The notes beneath the pieces are model-generated. The model searched no databases and was not told where the DNA came from. It was given only the letters and a program-made list of their open reading frames with translations. A DNA stretch of 64,000 nucleotides, taken from assembly GCA_018241425.1 (NCBI GenBank), contig JAFEDU010000001.1, positions 124,001 through 188,000 of the forward strand. The letters are read 5' to 3'. The first letter of the stretch is position 1. Each line of letters begins with the position of its first letter. Shown here piece after piece: positions 28,728 to 40,276 of the stretch. Position numbers and translations under genes: made by a program. Source of the stretch: Pseudomonadota bacterium (GTDB taxonomy: Bacteria; Pseudomonadota; Gammaproteobacteria; Steroidobacterales; Steroidobacteraceae).

Positions 28728-31010
28728 GTGGCCGGCATCGCCGTCGTGGTGATCGGCGCCTACGTCTTCTATCTCGACCGGCTGGTCACGCACCAGTTCG
28801 AGGGGCGGCGCTGGACGCTGCCGGCGCAGGTGTTCGCCGCGCCGCAGGAGCTCTACGCCGGCCTGCCGCTCACGGCTGGCGAGATCGAGCAGGAACTGCA
28901 CCGCCTGGCCTACCGCCGCGCCGACAAGGCCGACGCGCCCGGCCGCTACAGCCTCTCCGGCAACCAGGTGAGCCTCGCGCTGCGGCCGGCGCGCTTTGCC
29001 GGCGAGTCGCGGCCGGCCCAGCGCCTCGACATCACCCTCGGCCCGAAGGGCATCGAGGCACTCACCGACGGGGCCGGCAGGGAAGTCCCGGTCATCCGCC
29101 TCGAGCCGCTCCTGATCGGCAGCATCTTCCCGATCCACGGCGAGGACCGCATCGTGGTCACGCCCGAGCAGGTGCCGGCGCTCCTGCCGGCGGCGCTGAA
29201 GGCGGTCGAGGACCGCAAGTTCGACACGCACCACGGCGTCGACCCCGCCGGCATGCTGCGCGCGCTGTGGGTCAACGTGCGCGCAGGTCAGATCGAGCAG
29301 GGCGGCAGCACCCTCACGCAGCAGCTGGTGCGCAGCTACTTCCTCAGCACCCGGCAGACCCTGAGCCGCAAGCTGCGCGAGGCGGTCATGGCGATGGCGC
29401 TCGACGCGCACTTCACCAAGGCCGACCTCATGAACGCCTACATCAACGAGATCTTCCTGGGGCAGGACGGCGACCGCGCCATCCACGGGTTCGGGCTCGC
29501 GAGCCAGTTCTACTTCGGCAAGCCGCTCGCCGAGCTCGACCTGCACGAGGTCGCCCTCATGGTCGCGATCGTGCGCGGGCCGTCCTACTACGATCCGCGT
29601 CGCCACGCCGACCGGGCGCGGGCGCGGCGCGACCTGGTGCTGAAGATCCTCGCCGAGCAGCACGTGGTGAGCGCGGCCGAGGCGACGGCGGCGAGCCAGA
29701 AGCCCCTCGGGGTGAGCACGCGCGCCTCCGGGAGCTATTACCCCGCGTACCTCGACTTCGTGCGCCGCACCCTGCGCCGCGACTACCACGAGGAGGACCT
29801 CACGCAGGCCGGGCTCACGGTCTACACGAGCCTCGACCCGAGGGCCCAGGAGGACGCCGAGCACGCCCTGGAGAAAGAGCTCACGCGCCTGGACAAGGCC
29901 AGGAAGGGCGCTCGCCAGCCGCTCGAGGGTGCGGTGGTCGTGACGACGCCGCAGAGCGGGGACGTCATCGCGCTCGTCGGCGGCCGCGAAGTCAGCTACG
30001 ACGGCTTTGACCGGGCACTGGATGCGCGCCGCCCGATGGGCTCGCTCGTGAAGCCCTTCATCTACCTTACCGCGCTCGAGAGCGGCCGCTACAACGCCGC
30101 GACGGTCATCCAGGACCAGCCGGTCGACGTGAAGCTGCCGGGCGGCCGGCACTGGACCCCCGAGAACTTCACCCGCCAGGTGTACGGGCCGGTGCCGGTG
30201 GTGCGCGCGCTGTCCGAGTCGCTCAACCTCGCGACCGTCGGCGTCGGACTCGATGTCGGCCTGCCCAAGGTGGCCGACACCCTCACGCGCTTCGGGCTGC
30301 CGCAGCCGGCCGAGCAGGTGCCGGCGATGCTGCTTGGCGCCGTCAGCGTGACGCCGCTGGAGGCCGCGCAGCTCTTCAACGGCCTCGCCAACGGCGGCTT
30401 CCGCAACCCGCTGCGCGCCGTGCGTGCCGTGATCGGCGCCGATGGCAAGGCGGTGAAGGCCTTCCCGCTGGAGGTCACCCCGGTGGCGAGCCCCGAGAAC
30501 GTCTACCAGCTCGATCGCATGCTGGTCTCGGTGATGGAGCACGGCACCGGCCGTGCGGCGCACGCGGTGCTGGCCCCCGACCTCACGGTGGCGGGCAAGT
30601 CCGGCACCTCCTCGGACTACCGCGACAGCTGGTTCGCGGGCTTCTCGGGCGCGCACGCGGTGGTGGTCTGGGTCGGCTACGACGACAACGATCCCACAGG
30701 TCTCACGGGCTCCGCCGGGGCGCTGCCCGTGTGGACCCGCATCATGGCGAGCCTCGGCACGCGCGCCTGGGATGCCGCGCTTCCGGACGGGCTCGTCGAG
30801 GTGCACCTCGACTACGCGACGGGCCTGCGGGCGCTGCCGGGATGCTCCGATGATCTCGTGACGGTTGCCGTACCCACCGGCACCGCCATCGTCCCGAAAC
30901 CCGGGTGCGGCTTCCCCGACAGCGCCCAGGCGGGCGAGGCACAGGCCAGCCACCCGCTCGATGCGCTCAAGGACCGCGCCGCGAAATGGTGGCAGAGCCT
31001 GACCCACTGA
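28728..31010 (+). CDS. mrcB: Bifunctional penicillin-binding protein 1B, 760 aa
   Basis: N-terminal membrane helix (GIAVVVIGAYVFYLDRL), then a UB2H-like region, the glycosyltransferase domain with catalytic Glu161 (KAVEDRKFDTHHGVD) and EQGGSTLTQQLVRS, and the transpeptidase with Ser439-x-x-Lys (PMGSLVKPFIYL), SLN (SESLNLATVG) and KSGT (Lys624). It polymerises and cross-links peptidoglycan. GTG at 28728 gives almost no cytoplasmic residues. A CTG at 28698 overlaps the lysAC stop (CTGA) and would add RRLRRLLLW, a better positive-inside start. If so, the two are translationally coupled. Confidence 0.93.
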   Translation: MAGIAVVVIGAYVFYLDRLVTHQFEGRRWTLPAQVFAAPQELYAGLPLTAGEIEQELHRLAYRRADKADAPGRYSLSGNQVSLALRPARFAGESRPAQRLDITLGPKGIEALTDGAGREVPVIRLEPLLIGSIFPIHGEDRIVVTPEQVPALLPAALKAVEDRKFDTHHGVDPAGMLRALWVNVRAGQIEQGGSTLTQQLVRSYFLSTRQTLSRKLREAVMAMALDAHFTKADLMNAYINEIFLGQDGDRAIHGFGLASQFYFGKPLAELDLHEVALMVAIVRGPSYYDPRRHADRARARRDLVLKILAEQHVVSAAEATAASQKPLGVSTRASGSYYPAYLDFVRRTLRRDYHEEDLTQAGLTVYTSLDPRAQEDAEHALEKELTRLDKARKGARQPLEGAVVVTTPQSGDVIALVGGREVSYDGFDRALDARRPMGSLVKPFIYLTALESGRYNAATVIQDQPVDVKLPGGRHWTPENFTRQVYGPVPVVRALSESLNLATVGVGLDVGLPKVADTLTRFGLPQPAEQVPAMLLGAVSVTPLEAAQLFNGLANGGFRNPLRAVRAVIGADGKAVKAFPLEVTPVASPENVYQLDRMLVSVMEHGTGRAAHAVLAPDLTVAGKSGTSSDYRDSWFAGFSGAHAVVVWVGYDDNDPTGLTGSAGALPVWTRIMASLGTRAWDAALPDGLVEVHLDYATGLRALPGCSDDLVTVAVPTGTAIVPKPGCGFPDSAQAGEAQASHPLDALKDRAAKWWQSLTH

Positions 31011-31054
31011 CGGTCGCGGCGGCCGTTCAGCTCGCGCGGGCTATCATGCGCGCC

Positions 31055-31600
31055 ATGAGCATCCGACCCGCGCCGCTCGCAGGCCTCGCCCTGCTGCTCC
31101 TGACCGGCTGCACGCTCACGCGGCCGCCGCCCTTTGCCGGCAGTGCGACACCGGCGACGCCGACGGGCAGCCCCCCGGGTGCAATCGCGCCCGGGACGCC
31201 CGCCCCGGGTCCGGGCGAGGCCGTGCCGGTCGTACCCGATCGGCCCTCGGCCCCGGCGCGCCAGTTCCGCCTGGGCGCGGCCTCGAACGCCCTGGTGAAC
31301 CAGGCGCATGGCCAGGCCGGGAGCGGGGACTTCGGGGGCGCGACGGCGACGCTCGAGCGCGCCCAGCGCATCGAGCCGGACAACCCGCTCCTGTGGATCG
31401 AGCTCTCGAAGGTGCAGCTCGCGGCCGGTAACCCGGGGCAGGCCGATGCCATGGGACACAAGGCGCTCGCGCTCGCAAGCGGCGACCCCGCGGCGCAGGC
31501 CGCCGCCTGGCGCGCGATCGCCGACGCCCTGAGGGCCGAGCGCCGCAACGGGGAGGCGGCGGTTGCCGACCAGAAGGCCCAGGCCCTGGGTACCCGCTGA
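31055..31600 (+). CDS. TPR-containing lipoprotein, 181 aa
   Basis: A lipoprotein signal with lipobox LLTG-C at about residue 22, a Pro/Ala/Gly-rich linker (residues 25-70), then a helical TPR-like region (ALVNQAHGQAGSGDFGGATA, IEPDNPLLWIELSKVQ, GNPGQADAMGHKALALA). It follows mrcB by 44 bp, so it may act in the same envelope pathway, but it does not resemble LpoB in its C-terminal part. Start may also be ATG 31046. Confidence 0.75.
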   Translation: MSIRPAPLAGLALLLLTGCTLTRPPPFAGSATPATPTGSPPGAIAPGTPAPGPGEAVPVVPDRPSAPARQFRLGAASNALVNQAHGQAGSGDFGGATATLERAQRIEPDNPLLWIELSKVQLAAGNPGQADAMGHKALALASGDPAAQAAAWRAIADALRAERRNGEAAVADQKAQALGTR

Positions 31601-31670
31601 AATCGCGCCGGGGCGCGTTATGCCCCTTAAGGATTTGTTCGCATTTTCAGCGCTCTATCGCCCGAACCGC

Positions 31671-31700
31671 TTGCGCGGGGAGGGGTTGCGACCCTACACT
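31671..31700 (+). promoter_or_regulatory. Predicted sigma70 promoter of metB
   Basis: TTGCGC (31671-31676) and TACACT (31695-31700), 18 bp apart. The start point would fall near 31707, just before the first base of the riboswitch aptamer, which supports both calls. Confidence 0.55.
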
Positions 31701-31708
31701 CGCTGCCA

Positions 31709-31819
31709 CTCATCGAGACCGGCTGAGGGATAAGGCCCTTAGACGCCGGGGCAACCGCCAGGCTTAACCATCCTGGAAAGGTGCCAACTCCTGCGCAGCC
31801 GCGAGGCTCGACAGATGAG
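31709..31819 (+). ncRNA. SAM-I-type (S-box) riboswitch
   Basis: The P1 helix pairs CTCATC (31709-31714) with GATGAG (31814-31819). Inside are the conserved S-box blocks in order: GAGACCGGCTGAGGGA, GGCCC, GGGGCAACC, and AAGGTGCCAACTCC. These match the kink-turn/pseudoknot and SAM-binding core of the SAM-I family. The switch lies directly ahead of metB. When SAM is bound, P1 closes and gene expression is expected to fall. Confidence 0.88.
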
Positions 31820-31910
31820 CGGTACACGTGGCCCCGCCGGCACCCCCAGGGCATCGGTGAGGATGGACGTGACAGGCCGACGCGACGGAAGTCCTTCCCG
31901 CGCACGGCAC

Positions 31911-31954
31911 GCTCCGCAGGAGACCGGTGAGCCGGTCGAACGTTCAAGCGGAGC
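31911..31954 (+). promoter_or_regulatory. Candidate expression platform: Shine-Dalgarno sequestering helix
   Basis: GCTCCGC (31911-31917) is fully complementary to GCGGAGC (31948-31954), which holds the GGAG ribosome site 9 nt before the metB ATG. Between them is a second hairpin, GACCGG (31922-31927) with CCGGTC (31932-31937). No terminator-like T-run is present, so control is more likely at translation than at termination. Inferred from complementarity only. Confidence 0.5.
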
Positions 31955-31963
31955 TTTAAATCG

Positions 31964-33182
31964 ATGAGCAAGACCCCCGGGATTCCCACACCCAAGGCCG
32001 CGGCCAACAGCACGGCTTCCGACGTGACGCGCGCGGTGCGTGCCGGCATCGAATGCGACGACGAGTCCGGCTGCGTCGTGCCGCCGCTGCATCTGACCTC
32101 CACGTTCGCCTTCCGCGGCTTCGGCGAGAAGCGCACCTACGATTACACCCGCTCGGGCAACCCGACGCGCGACCTGCTGGGCCAGGCGCTCGCCGAGCTC
32201 GAGCACGGGGCCGGCGCGGTGGTCACCGCGAGCGGCATGGCGGCGGTCACCGTGACCGGGTACCTCGTGCCGCAGGGTGCGCGCATCATCGCCCCGCACG
32301 ACTGCTACGGCGGCACCTACCGGCTGTTCGATGCCTGGCGCCGCCGCGGCGAGCGCGAGGTGGAGTTCATCGACTTCGGCGATGCGGCGGCGCTCGATGC
32401 GGCGCTGTCGCGGCCGGCCGCGCTGGTGTGGATCGAGACCCCGAGCAACCCGCTGCTGCGCATCACCGACATCGCCGCGGTCACCGAGCGCGCCCACGCG
32501 GCCGGCGCGCTCTCGGTGGTCGACAACACCTTCCTGTCCCCGGCCTGGCAGCAGCCGCTCACCCTGGGCGCCGACCTCATCGTGCACTCGACCACCAAGT
32601 ACATCAACGGCCACAGCGACGTGGTCGGCGGCGCCGTCATCGCGCGCGACCCGGCGCTCGTGGAGCAGCTCACCTGGTGGGCCAACTGCCTGGGCCTCAC
32701 CGGCGCGCCGTTCGACAGCTTCATGACCCTGCGCGGCCTGCGCACCATCCATGCGCGCCTCGAGCACCACGGCCGCAATGCCCAGGCGCTGGCCGAGTGG
32801 CTCGACGAGTCCGACGTGGTGCGGCGCGTATGGTACCCGGGGCTGCGCGGGCACCCGGGGCACGAGCTGGCGCGGCGCCAGCAGAAGGGCTTCGGCGCGG
32901 TGGTCACCCTCGAGCTCGAGGGCGGGGCCGACGCCGTGCGCGAGTTCGTCGCCGGGCTCGAGTGCTTCTCGCTGGCGGAGTCCTTAGGGGGGGTCGAGAG
33001 CCTGGTGGCGCACCCGGCCAGCATGACGCACGCGGCCATGGAGCCGGCGGCGCGCGCCCGCGCCGGGCTCACCGACGGCCTGATCCGCCTGTCGGTCGGT
33101 ATCGAGGGACTGGAAGACCTGCGCGCGGACCTCGCGCGGGGGCTGGAGCGCGTCGAGCGCGTCCTCGGGGAGCGCCCGGCGC

Positions 33183-33208
<26 letters not shown>
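31964..33208 (+). CDS. metB: Cystathionine gamma-synthase-type PLP enzyme, 414 aa
   Basis: A Cys/Met-metabolism PLP enzyme: YDYTRSGNPTRDLL (phosphate-binding), ASGMAAV, VVDNTFLSP and the PLP lysine, Lys212 in HSTTKYINGHSDVVGG. Residues cannot separate cystathionine gamma-synthase from O-succinylhomoserine sulfhydrylase; the former is the more likely. Either makes the sulfur link in methionine synthesis. The upstream SAM riboswitch supports a methionine role. The C-terminus ends CAAGGC. The last 26 bp overlap convergent leuB. Confidence 0.88.
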
Positions 33209-34249
<1,041 letters not shown>

Positions 34250-34253
<4 letters not shown>

Positions 34254-34822
34254 GCCTGCGCTTCGTAGGCGGCGATGTCGGCGCTGCGGGCGAGGAGGTA
34301 GCCGAGTTCGTCGACGCCCTCGAGGAGGCAGTGCTGCGCGAACGCCTCGAGGGGGAACTCGACGGCGACGCCGGTCGGCAGGGTCAGGGTGCGCGTGGCG
34401 ACGTCCAGGCTGAGCTCGCTCCCCGGGTGCGCGAGCAGCCAGTCACTGACGGCAGGCTCCACCACCACGGGCAGGAGGCCGTTCTTGAGCGAGTTGTTGC
34501 GGAAGATGTCGGCAATCTCGGTGGAGATCACGGCGCGGAACCCGTAGTCGGTGAGTGCCCAGGGGGCGTGCTCGCGCGAGGAGCCGCAGCCGAAGTTGCG
34601 CCCGGCGACCAGGATGCGGCAGCCGTCGGCCTCCGGGCGGTTGAGCACGAAGTCCGGCCGTGGCCGGCCCTCGGCGTCGTAGCGCCAGTCGGCGAACAGG
34701 CGCGCCCCCAGGCCCTCGCGGGTCGTCGTGGTCAGGAAGCGCGCCGGGATGATCTGGTCGGTATCGATGTTGGCGGCCGGCATGACGACCGTGCGCGAGA
34801 TCAGGTGCTTGAAGGGTTCCAT
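34250..34822 (-). CDS. leuD: 3-Isopropylmalate dehydratase small subunit, 190 aa
   Basis: [17 protein letters not shown] and [17 protein letters not shown] are the small-subunit signatures. With LeuC it isomerises 2- to 3-isopropylmalate. The ATG at 34822 is 17 bp after the leuC stop. Confidence 0.95.
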
Positions 34823-34839
34823 GGGATCGGCAGGCCTCG

Positions 34840-36270
34840 TTACGTGTTCAGCAGTTCGCGCGGGTCGGTCACGCGCCCGGTCACCGCGCAGGCGGCGGCG
34901 GTGAGGGGACTTGCCAGCAGGGTGCGGGCGCCGGCGCCCTGGCGACCCTCGAAGTTGCGGTTGCTGGTGCTGACCGAGTACTCCCCGCGCGGCACCAGGT
35001 CCCCGTTCATGCCGATGCACATCGAGCAGCCGGACTCGCGCCATTCGGCGCCCGCCTCGGTGAAGATGCGGTCGAGCCCCTCGGTCTCGGCCTGGCGCTT
35101 GACCTCCTGGGAGCCCGGCACCACGAGCATCGTGAGCCCGCGCGCGATGCGCCGGCCGCGCAGGAGTGCCGCGGCGCCGCGCAGGTCGGAGAGCCGTGCG
35201 TTGGTGCAGCTGCCCAGGAACACGACGTTCACCTTCTGGTCCTTGAGCGGCTGGCCGGGGGAGAGGCCCATGTAGTCGAGCGCGCGCTGGAACGCCGGGT
35301 CGCCCGGACGCTCCGGGATCTGGGCGCTGATCGGGATCACCATCCCGGGATTGGTGCCGTAGGTGATCATGGGCTCGATCTGGGCCGCGTCCAGGTGCAC
35401 CTCGCGGTCGAAGCGCGCCCCGGGATCGCTCGGCAGCTGCCGCCAGCGCTCCAGCGCGCGCTGCCAGTCCACCCCGTGCGGTGCGCGCGCGCGCCCGGCC
35501 AGGTACTCGTAGGTCACCTCGTCCGGGGCGATCATGCCGGCGCGCGCGCCGGCCTCGATCGACATGTTGCACACGGTCATGCGCTCTTCCATGCCGAGGG
35601 CACGGATGGCCTCGCCGCGGTACTCGATGACGTGCCCCGTGCCGCCATCCACGCCGATGCGGCCGATGATGGCGAGGATCAGGTCCTTGGCGGTCACCCC
35701 CGGGCGCAGGCGTCCCTTGACCTCGATGGACAGCGACCGCGGACGCCGCTGCAGCAGGCACTGGGTCGCGAACACGTGGCCCACCTCGGTGGTGCCGATG
35801 CCGAAGGCGAGCGCGCCGACCGCCCCATGGGTGCTGGTATGACTGTCACCGCAGACGATCGTCTGGCCGGGCTGGCTCAGGCCCAGCTCGGGACCGATCA
35901 CGTGCACGATGCCGCGTTGCGCGTGGCTCATCGAGAGCAGCTCCACCCCGAATTCGGCGCAGTTCTTCTCCAGCGTCGCCACCTGGCGGGCCGCGGAGTC
36001 GATGGCGACGGGGGTGCCCCCGAGGGTCGCTGCGGCACGCGTCGGGGTGGAGTGGTCCATGGTGGCGAGCGTGCGATCCGGGCGGCGCACCGGAAGTCCC
36101 CGCTCGCGCAGCACCTGGAAGGCCTGCGGGGAGGTGACCTCGTGGATCAGGTGCAGGTCGACGTACAGCACCGCAGGCGCGCTCGCGCTCTGCGGGCTTA
36201 CGATGTGGCTGTCCCAGACTTTCTCAAACAAGGTGCGCGCGCCGGCGCGCGTCCCGGAAGATGCAGACAC
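34840..36270 (-). CDS. leuC: 3-Isopropylmalate dehydratase large subunit, 476 aa
   Basis: Aconitase-like large subunit with [25 protein letters not shown], the Fe-S ligands in [14 protein letters not shown] and [12 protein letters not shown] (three cysteines in all). The N-terminus is about 10 residues longer than usual ([11 protein letters not shown]), and the ATG may therefore lie further in. It pairs with LeuD. Confidence 0.95.
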   Translation of the reverse strand: MSASSGTRAGARTLFEKVWDSHIVSPQSASAPAVLYVDLHLIHEVTSPQAFQVLRERGLPVRRPDRTLATMDHSTPTRAAATLGGTPVAIDSAARQVATLEKNCAEFGVELLSMSHAQRGIVHVIGPELGLSQPGQTIVCGDSHTSTHGAVGALAFGIGTTEVGHVFATQCLLQRRPRSLSIEVKGRLRPGVTAKDLILAIIGRIGVDGGTGHVIEYRGEAIRALGMEERMTVCNMSIEAGARAGMIAPDEVTYEYLAGRARAPHGVDWQRALERWRQLPSDPGARFDREVHLDAAQIEPMITYGTNPGMVIPISAQIPERPGDPAFQRALDYMGLSPGQPLKDQKVNVVFLGSCTNARLSDLRGAAALLRGRRIARGLTMLVVPGSQEVKRQAETEGLDRIFTEAGAEWRESGCSMCIGMNGDLVPRGEYSVSTSNRNFEGRQGAGARTLLASPLTAAACAVTGRVTDPRELLNT

Positions 36271-36301
36271 GGGTTTGGTCCTTATGCAGGGCGCCGGCGC
36301 T

Positions 36302-37261
36302 TCAGCCGGCGGCGGCCGCCTTGGGCGCGGCCATGTCCACGTAGTCGAGCCAGCCCCACTTGTCGGGCGTGCGGCCGCTGAAGAGCCCGAAGAACGCCTG
36401 CTGCAGCGTCTCGGTCACCGGTCCGCGCTTGCCGTTGCCGACCGGCAGCCGGTCGACCGAGCGGATCGGGGTGATCTCGACCGCCGTCCCGGTGAAGAAG
36501 GCCTCGTCCGCGAGGTACAGCAGCTCGCGCGGGATCGCGCACTCGCGCACCTCGAAGCCGCGCTCGCGCGCGAGCCGCATCACGCTGTCGCGCGTCAGTC
36601 CGCCGAGCACCGAGTGCGCGAGCGCGGGGGTCAGGAGCACGCCGTCCTTGACCAGGAACAGGTTCTCGCCCGAGCCCTCGCTGAGCGTCCCGTCGGGGGA
36701 CAGGCCGATGCCCTCGGCGAAGCCCAGGCGCCGTGCCTCGGCGCCGATCAGCTGGCTGGACAGGTAATTGCCGCCCGCCTTGGCGAGCGCCGGCAGGGTG
36801 TTCGGGGCGACGCGCTGCCAGGAGGAGATGCACACGTCCACGCCCTGTTCCTCGGCCTCGGCGCCGAGGTACTTGCCCCATTCCCAGGCGGCGATCGCGA
36901 CCTCGGTCGGCGGCTCGTGCTTGGGGGTGACGCCGATCTCGCCGTAGCCGCGGAACACCACCGGGCGGATGTAGGCGCCGCGCTTGAGATCATTGGCGGC
37001 GATCACCTGGCGCTGCGCCTCGTTCAGCTGCTCGGGGGAGAAGGGGATCGCGATGCGGTAGATCTTCGCCGAGTCATACAGGCGGCGCGTGTGGTCGCGC
37101 AGGCGGAAGATCGCAACGCCCTTGGGTGTCTCGTAGGCGCGCACGCCCTCGAACACGGAGGAGCCGTAGTGCAGTGCGTGGCTGAGCACGTGCACGGTGG
37201 CCTTCTCCCAGTGGACGAGCTTGCCGTTGAACCAGATGAACTGCGTGGCCGGTATCGGCAT
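36302..37261 (-). CDS. ilvE: Branched-chain amino-acid aminotransferase, 319 aa
   Basis: Fold IV PLP aminotransferase: [35 protein letters not shown] Lys161 in [14 protein letters not shown] and [15 protein letters not shown]. It makes leucine, isoleucine and valine from their keto acids. It lies between leuA and leuC, so the last step of leucine synthesis is co-transcribed with the earlier ones. Confidence 0.95.
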   Translation of the reverse strand: MPIPATQFIWFNGKLVHWEKATVHVLSHALHYGSSVFEGVRAYETPKGVAIFRLRDHTRRLYDSAKIYRIAIPFSPEQLNEAQRQVIAANDLKRGAYIRPVVFRGYGEIGVTPKHEPPTEVAIAAWEWGKYLGAEAEEQGVDVCISSWQRVAPNTLPALAKAGGNYLSSQLIGAEARRLGFAEGIGLSPDGTLSEGSGENLFLVKDGVLLTPALAHSVLGGLTRDSVMRLARERGFEVRECAIPRELLYLADEAFFTGTAVEITPIRSVDRLPVGNGKRGPVTETLQQAFFGLFSGRTPDKWGWLDYVDMAAPKAAAAG

Positions 37262-37271
37262 GGTGACTCCT

Positions 37272-38849
<1,578 letters not shown>

Positions 38850-38923
38850 AAGGCACTTCCGGTTCGTGTTAAGACGGGTGAGGGGAGGGCGCACGCCGCG
38901 AGGGGCGCGTGCGCCGCATCCGT

Positions 38924-39919
38924 TCAGGCACGCTTCTCCTGGAGCCACGGCATGCGGGCGCGCAGCTGCGCGCCCACCTTCTCGATCTGCCGGTTGACGT
39001 CGGCGTCCAGCAGCTTCTGGTAGTTCGCCTTGCCGGTCTCGTTCTCCTTGATCCACTGGCGCGCGAACTTGCCGGTCTGGACTTCCTTGAGCACCTTGCG
39101 CATCTCGTTCTTGACGCGCTCGTTGACGATGCGCGGGCCGCGGGTGAGGTCCCCGTACTTGGCCGTCTCGGAGATGAACTTGTGCATCTTGGCGAGCCCG
39201 CCCTCGTAGAGCAGGTCGACGATGAGCTTCAGCTCGTGCAGGCACTCGTAGTAGGCGACCTCGGGCTGGTAGCCGGCCTCGACCAGGGTCTCGAAGCCCT
39301 TGACCACCAGCTCGGTCGCCCCGCCGCACAGCACGGCCTGCTCACCGAAGAGGTCGGTCTCGGTCTCCTCGGCGAAGGTGGTCTCGAGCACCCCGCCGCG
39401 CGTGCCGCCGATGCCATGGGCATAGGCGAGCGCCTTGGCGTGCGCCTTGCCGGAGGCGTCCTGCGCCACGGCGATGAGGCAGGGGACGCCGGCGCCCTCC
39501 TGGTACTGGCGGCGCACCAGGTCCCCGGGACCCTTGGGCGCGATCAGCACGACGTCGAGGTCCTTGCGCGGCTTGACCTGCTTGAAGTGCACGTTGAAGC
39601 CGTGCGCGAAGAGCAGGGTGGCGCCCTTCTTGAGGTGCCCCTTGATGCTGTCGTAGAAGGCCTTCTGGGCCGTGTCCGGGATCAGCACCGCCACGAGGTC
39701 GGCATCCTTCACCGCCGCGGCCGGCTCGGCCACGGCGAGACCTGCCTTCCTGGCCTTCTTCCAGCCCTCGCCCCCCTTGCGCACGCCGACCACGACGTCG
39801 AAGCCCGAATCGTGCAGGTTGAGGGCGTGCGCGCGCCCCTGGCTGCCGTAGCCCATGATGGCGATGCGCGCCCCCTTGAGGGCCTTCTTGTCGACGTCTT
39901 TGTGCGAATACAGCTTCAT
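38924..39919 (-). CDS. ilvC: Ketol-acid reductoisomerase, class I, 331 aa
   Basis: Rossmann motif [20 protein letters not shown], then the class I domain with [20 protein letters not shown] (metal ligands Glu/Asp) and [17 protein letters not shown]. It converts acetolactate to dihydroxyisovalerate using NADPH. ATG at 39919 with GAGGAG just upstream; an upstream in-frame ATG (39970) lies on the terminator and is rejected. First structural gene of the ilv-leu operon. Confidence 0.96.
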   Translation of the reverse strand: MKLYSHKDVDKKALKGARIAIMGYGSQGRAHALNLHDSGFDVVVGVRKGGEGWKKARKAGLAVAEPAAAVKDADLVAVLIPDTAQKAFYDSIKGHLKKGATLLFAHGFNVHFKQVKPRKDLDVVLIAPKGPGDLVRRQYQEGAGVPCLIAVAQDASGKAHAKALAYAHGIGGTRGGVLETTFAEETETDLFGEQAVLCGGATELVVKGFETLVEAGYQPEVAYYECLHELKLIVDLLYEGGLAKMHKFISETAKYGDLTRGPRIVNERVKNEMRKVLKEVQTGKFARQWIKENETGKANYQKLLDADVNRQIEKVGAQLRARMPWLQEKRA

Positions 39920-39973
39920 CCGGATGACTCCTCGATACCTCGTTGTGCCAATGCCAAGTTCCAAGCCCAAACA

Positions 39974-40012
39974 TAAAAAACCCCGCAGCGGCTTTCAGGG
40001 CCGGTGCGGGGT
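39974..40012 (-). terminator. Attenuator terminator of the ilvC-leu operon
   Basis: On the complement: ACCCCGCA (40012-40005) pairs with TGCGGGGT (39987-39980), followed by a run of T's (39980-39975). It lies between the leader peptide and ilvC. The 5' arm can instead pair with GGTGCGGGG-type sequence inside the leader (40066-40074 on the plus strand reads CCCCGCACC, matching 40003-40011). Mutually exclusive pairing is the hallmark of transcription attenuation. Confidence 0.85.
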
Positions 40013-40048
40013 CTTTGGTGTCTTACTGCGCGTGCCTTAGGGGATTCT

Positions 40049-40177
40049 TCAGGCGTCCGCGAGTGCCCCGCACCGTGCTCCGGTAAGGAGCAGCAGGGGC
40101 AGTACCAGCAGCAGCAGCGGACGCAGGGCGCTTGAGGGCGCTGCGTCGGAAAGGGCCGTGGCTGCGAGTGTGGTCAT
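40049..40177 (-). CDS. Leucine-rich leader peptide of the ilvC-leu operon, 42 aa
   Basis: Encodes MTTLAATALSDAAPSSALRP then LLLLVLPLLLL then TGARCGALADA. Nine of eleven consecutive codons are Leu, with one Val and one Pro. A ribosome stalled there for lack of charged Leu-tRNA would free the sequence that pairs with the terminator's 5' arm, so ilvC-leuA-ilvE-leuCDB would be read. The layout resembles ilvL/leuL of enterobacteria but the peptide itself is unrelated. An AGGA lies about 13 nt before the ATG. Confidence 0.85.
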   Translation of the reverse strand: MTTLAATALSDAAPSSALRPLLLLVLPLLLLTGARCGALADA

Positions 40178-40194
40178 GGGTGCGAACAAATCCT

Positions 40195-40233
40195 GATCAC
40201 CCGATGTGATCACAGGCCATCCGGCCTTGTCAA
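40195..40233 (-). promoter_or_regulatory. Candidate promoter and inverted repeat upstream of the ilv-leu leader
   Basis: On the complement a perfect TTGACA lies at 40233-40228. About 18 bp on is TCACAT (40209-40204), a weak -10. An inverted repeat, GATCAC (40195-40200) and GTGATC (40206-40211) with a 5-bp spacer, overlaps the -10/start and could be an operator. The -35 call is firm, the rest tentative. Confidence 0.45.
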
Positions 40234-40276
40234 CGCTCCAGTTGCGCAATCCCGGCGCTCCCATAAGCTTCGCTGC

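Noticed and set aside
31610..31626. GGGGC/GCCCC stem after the TPR lipoprotein as an intrinsic terminator
   Set aside because: Only a 5-bp stem with TTAA after it; too weak to call.
40204..40215. TGTGATCACA-like sequence as a CRP site upstream of the ilv-leu leader
   Set aside because: The half-sites have no central spacer, unlike the TGTGA-N6-TCACA site. It is kept only as part of an inverted repeat.
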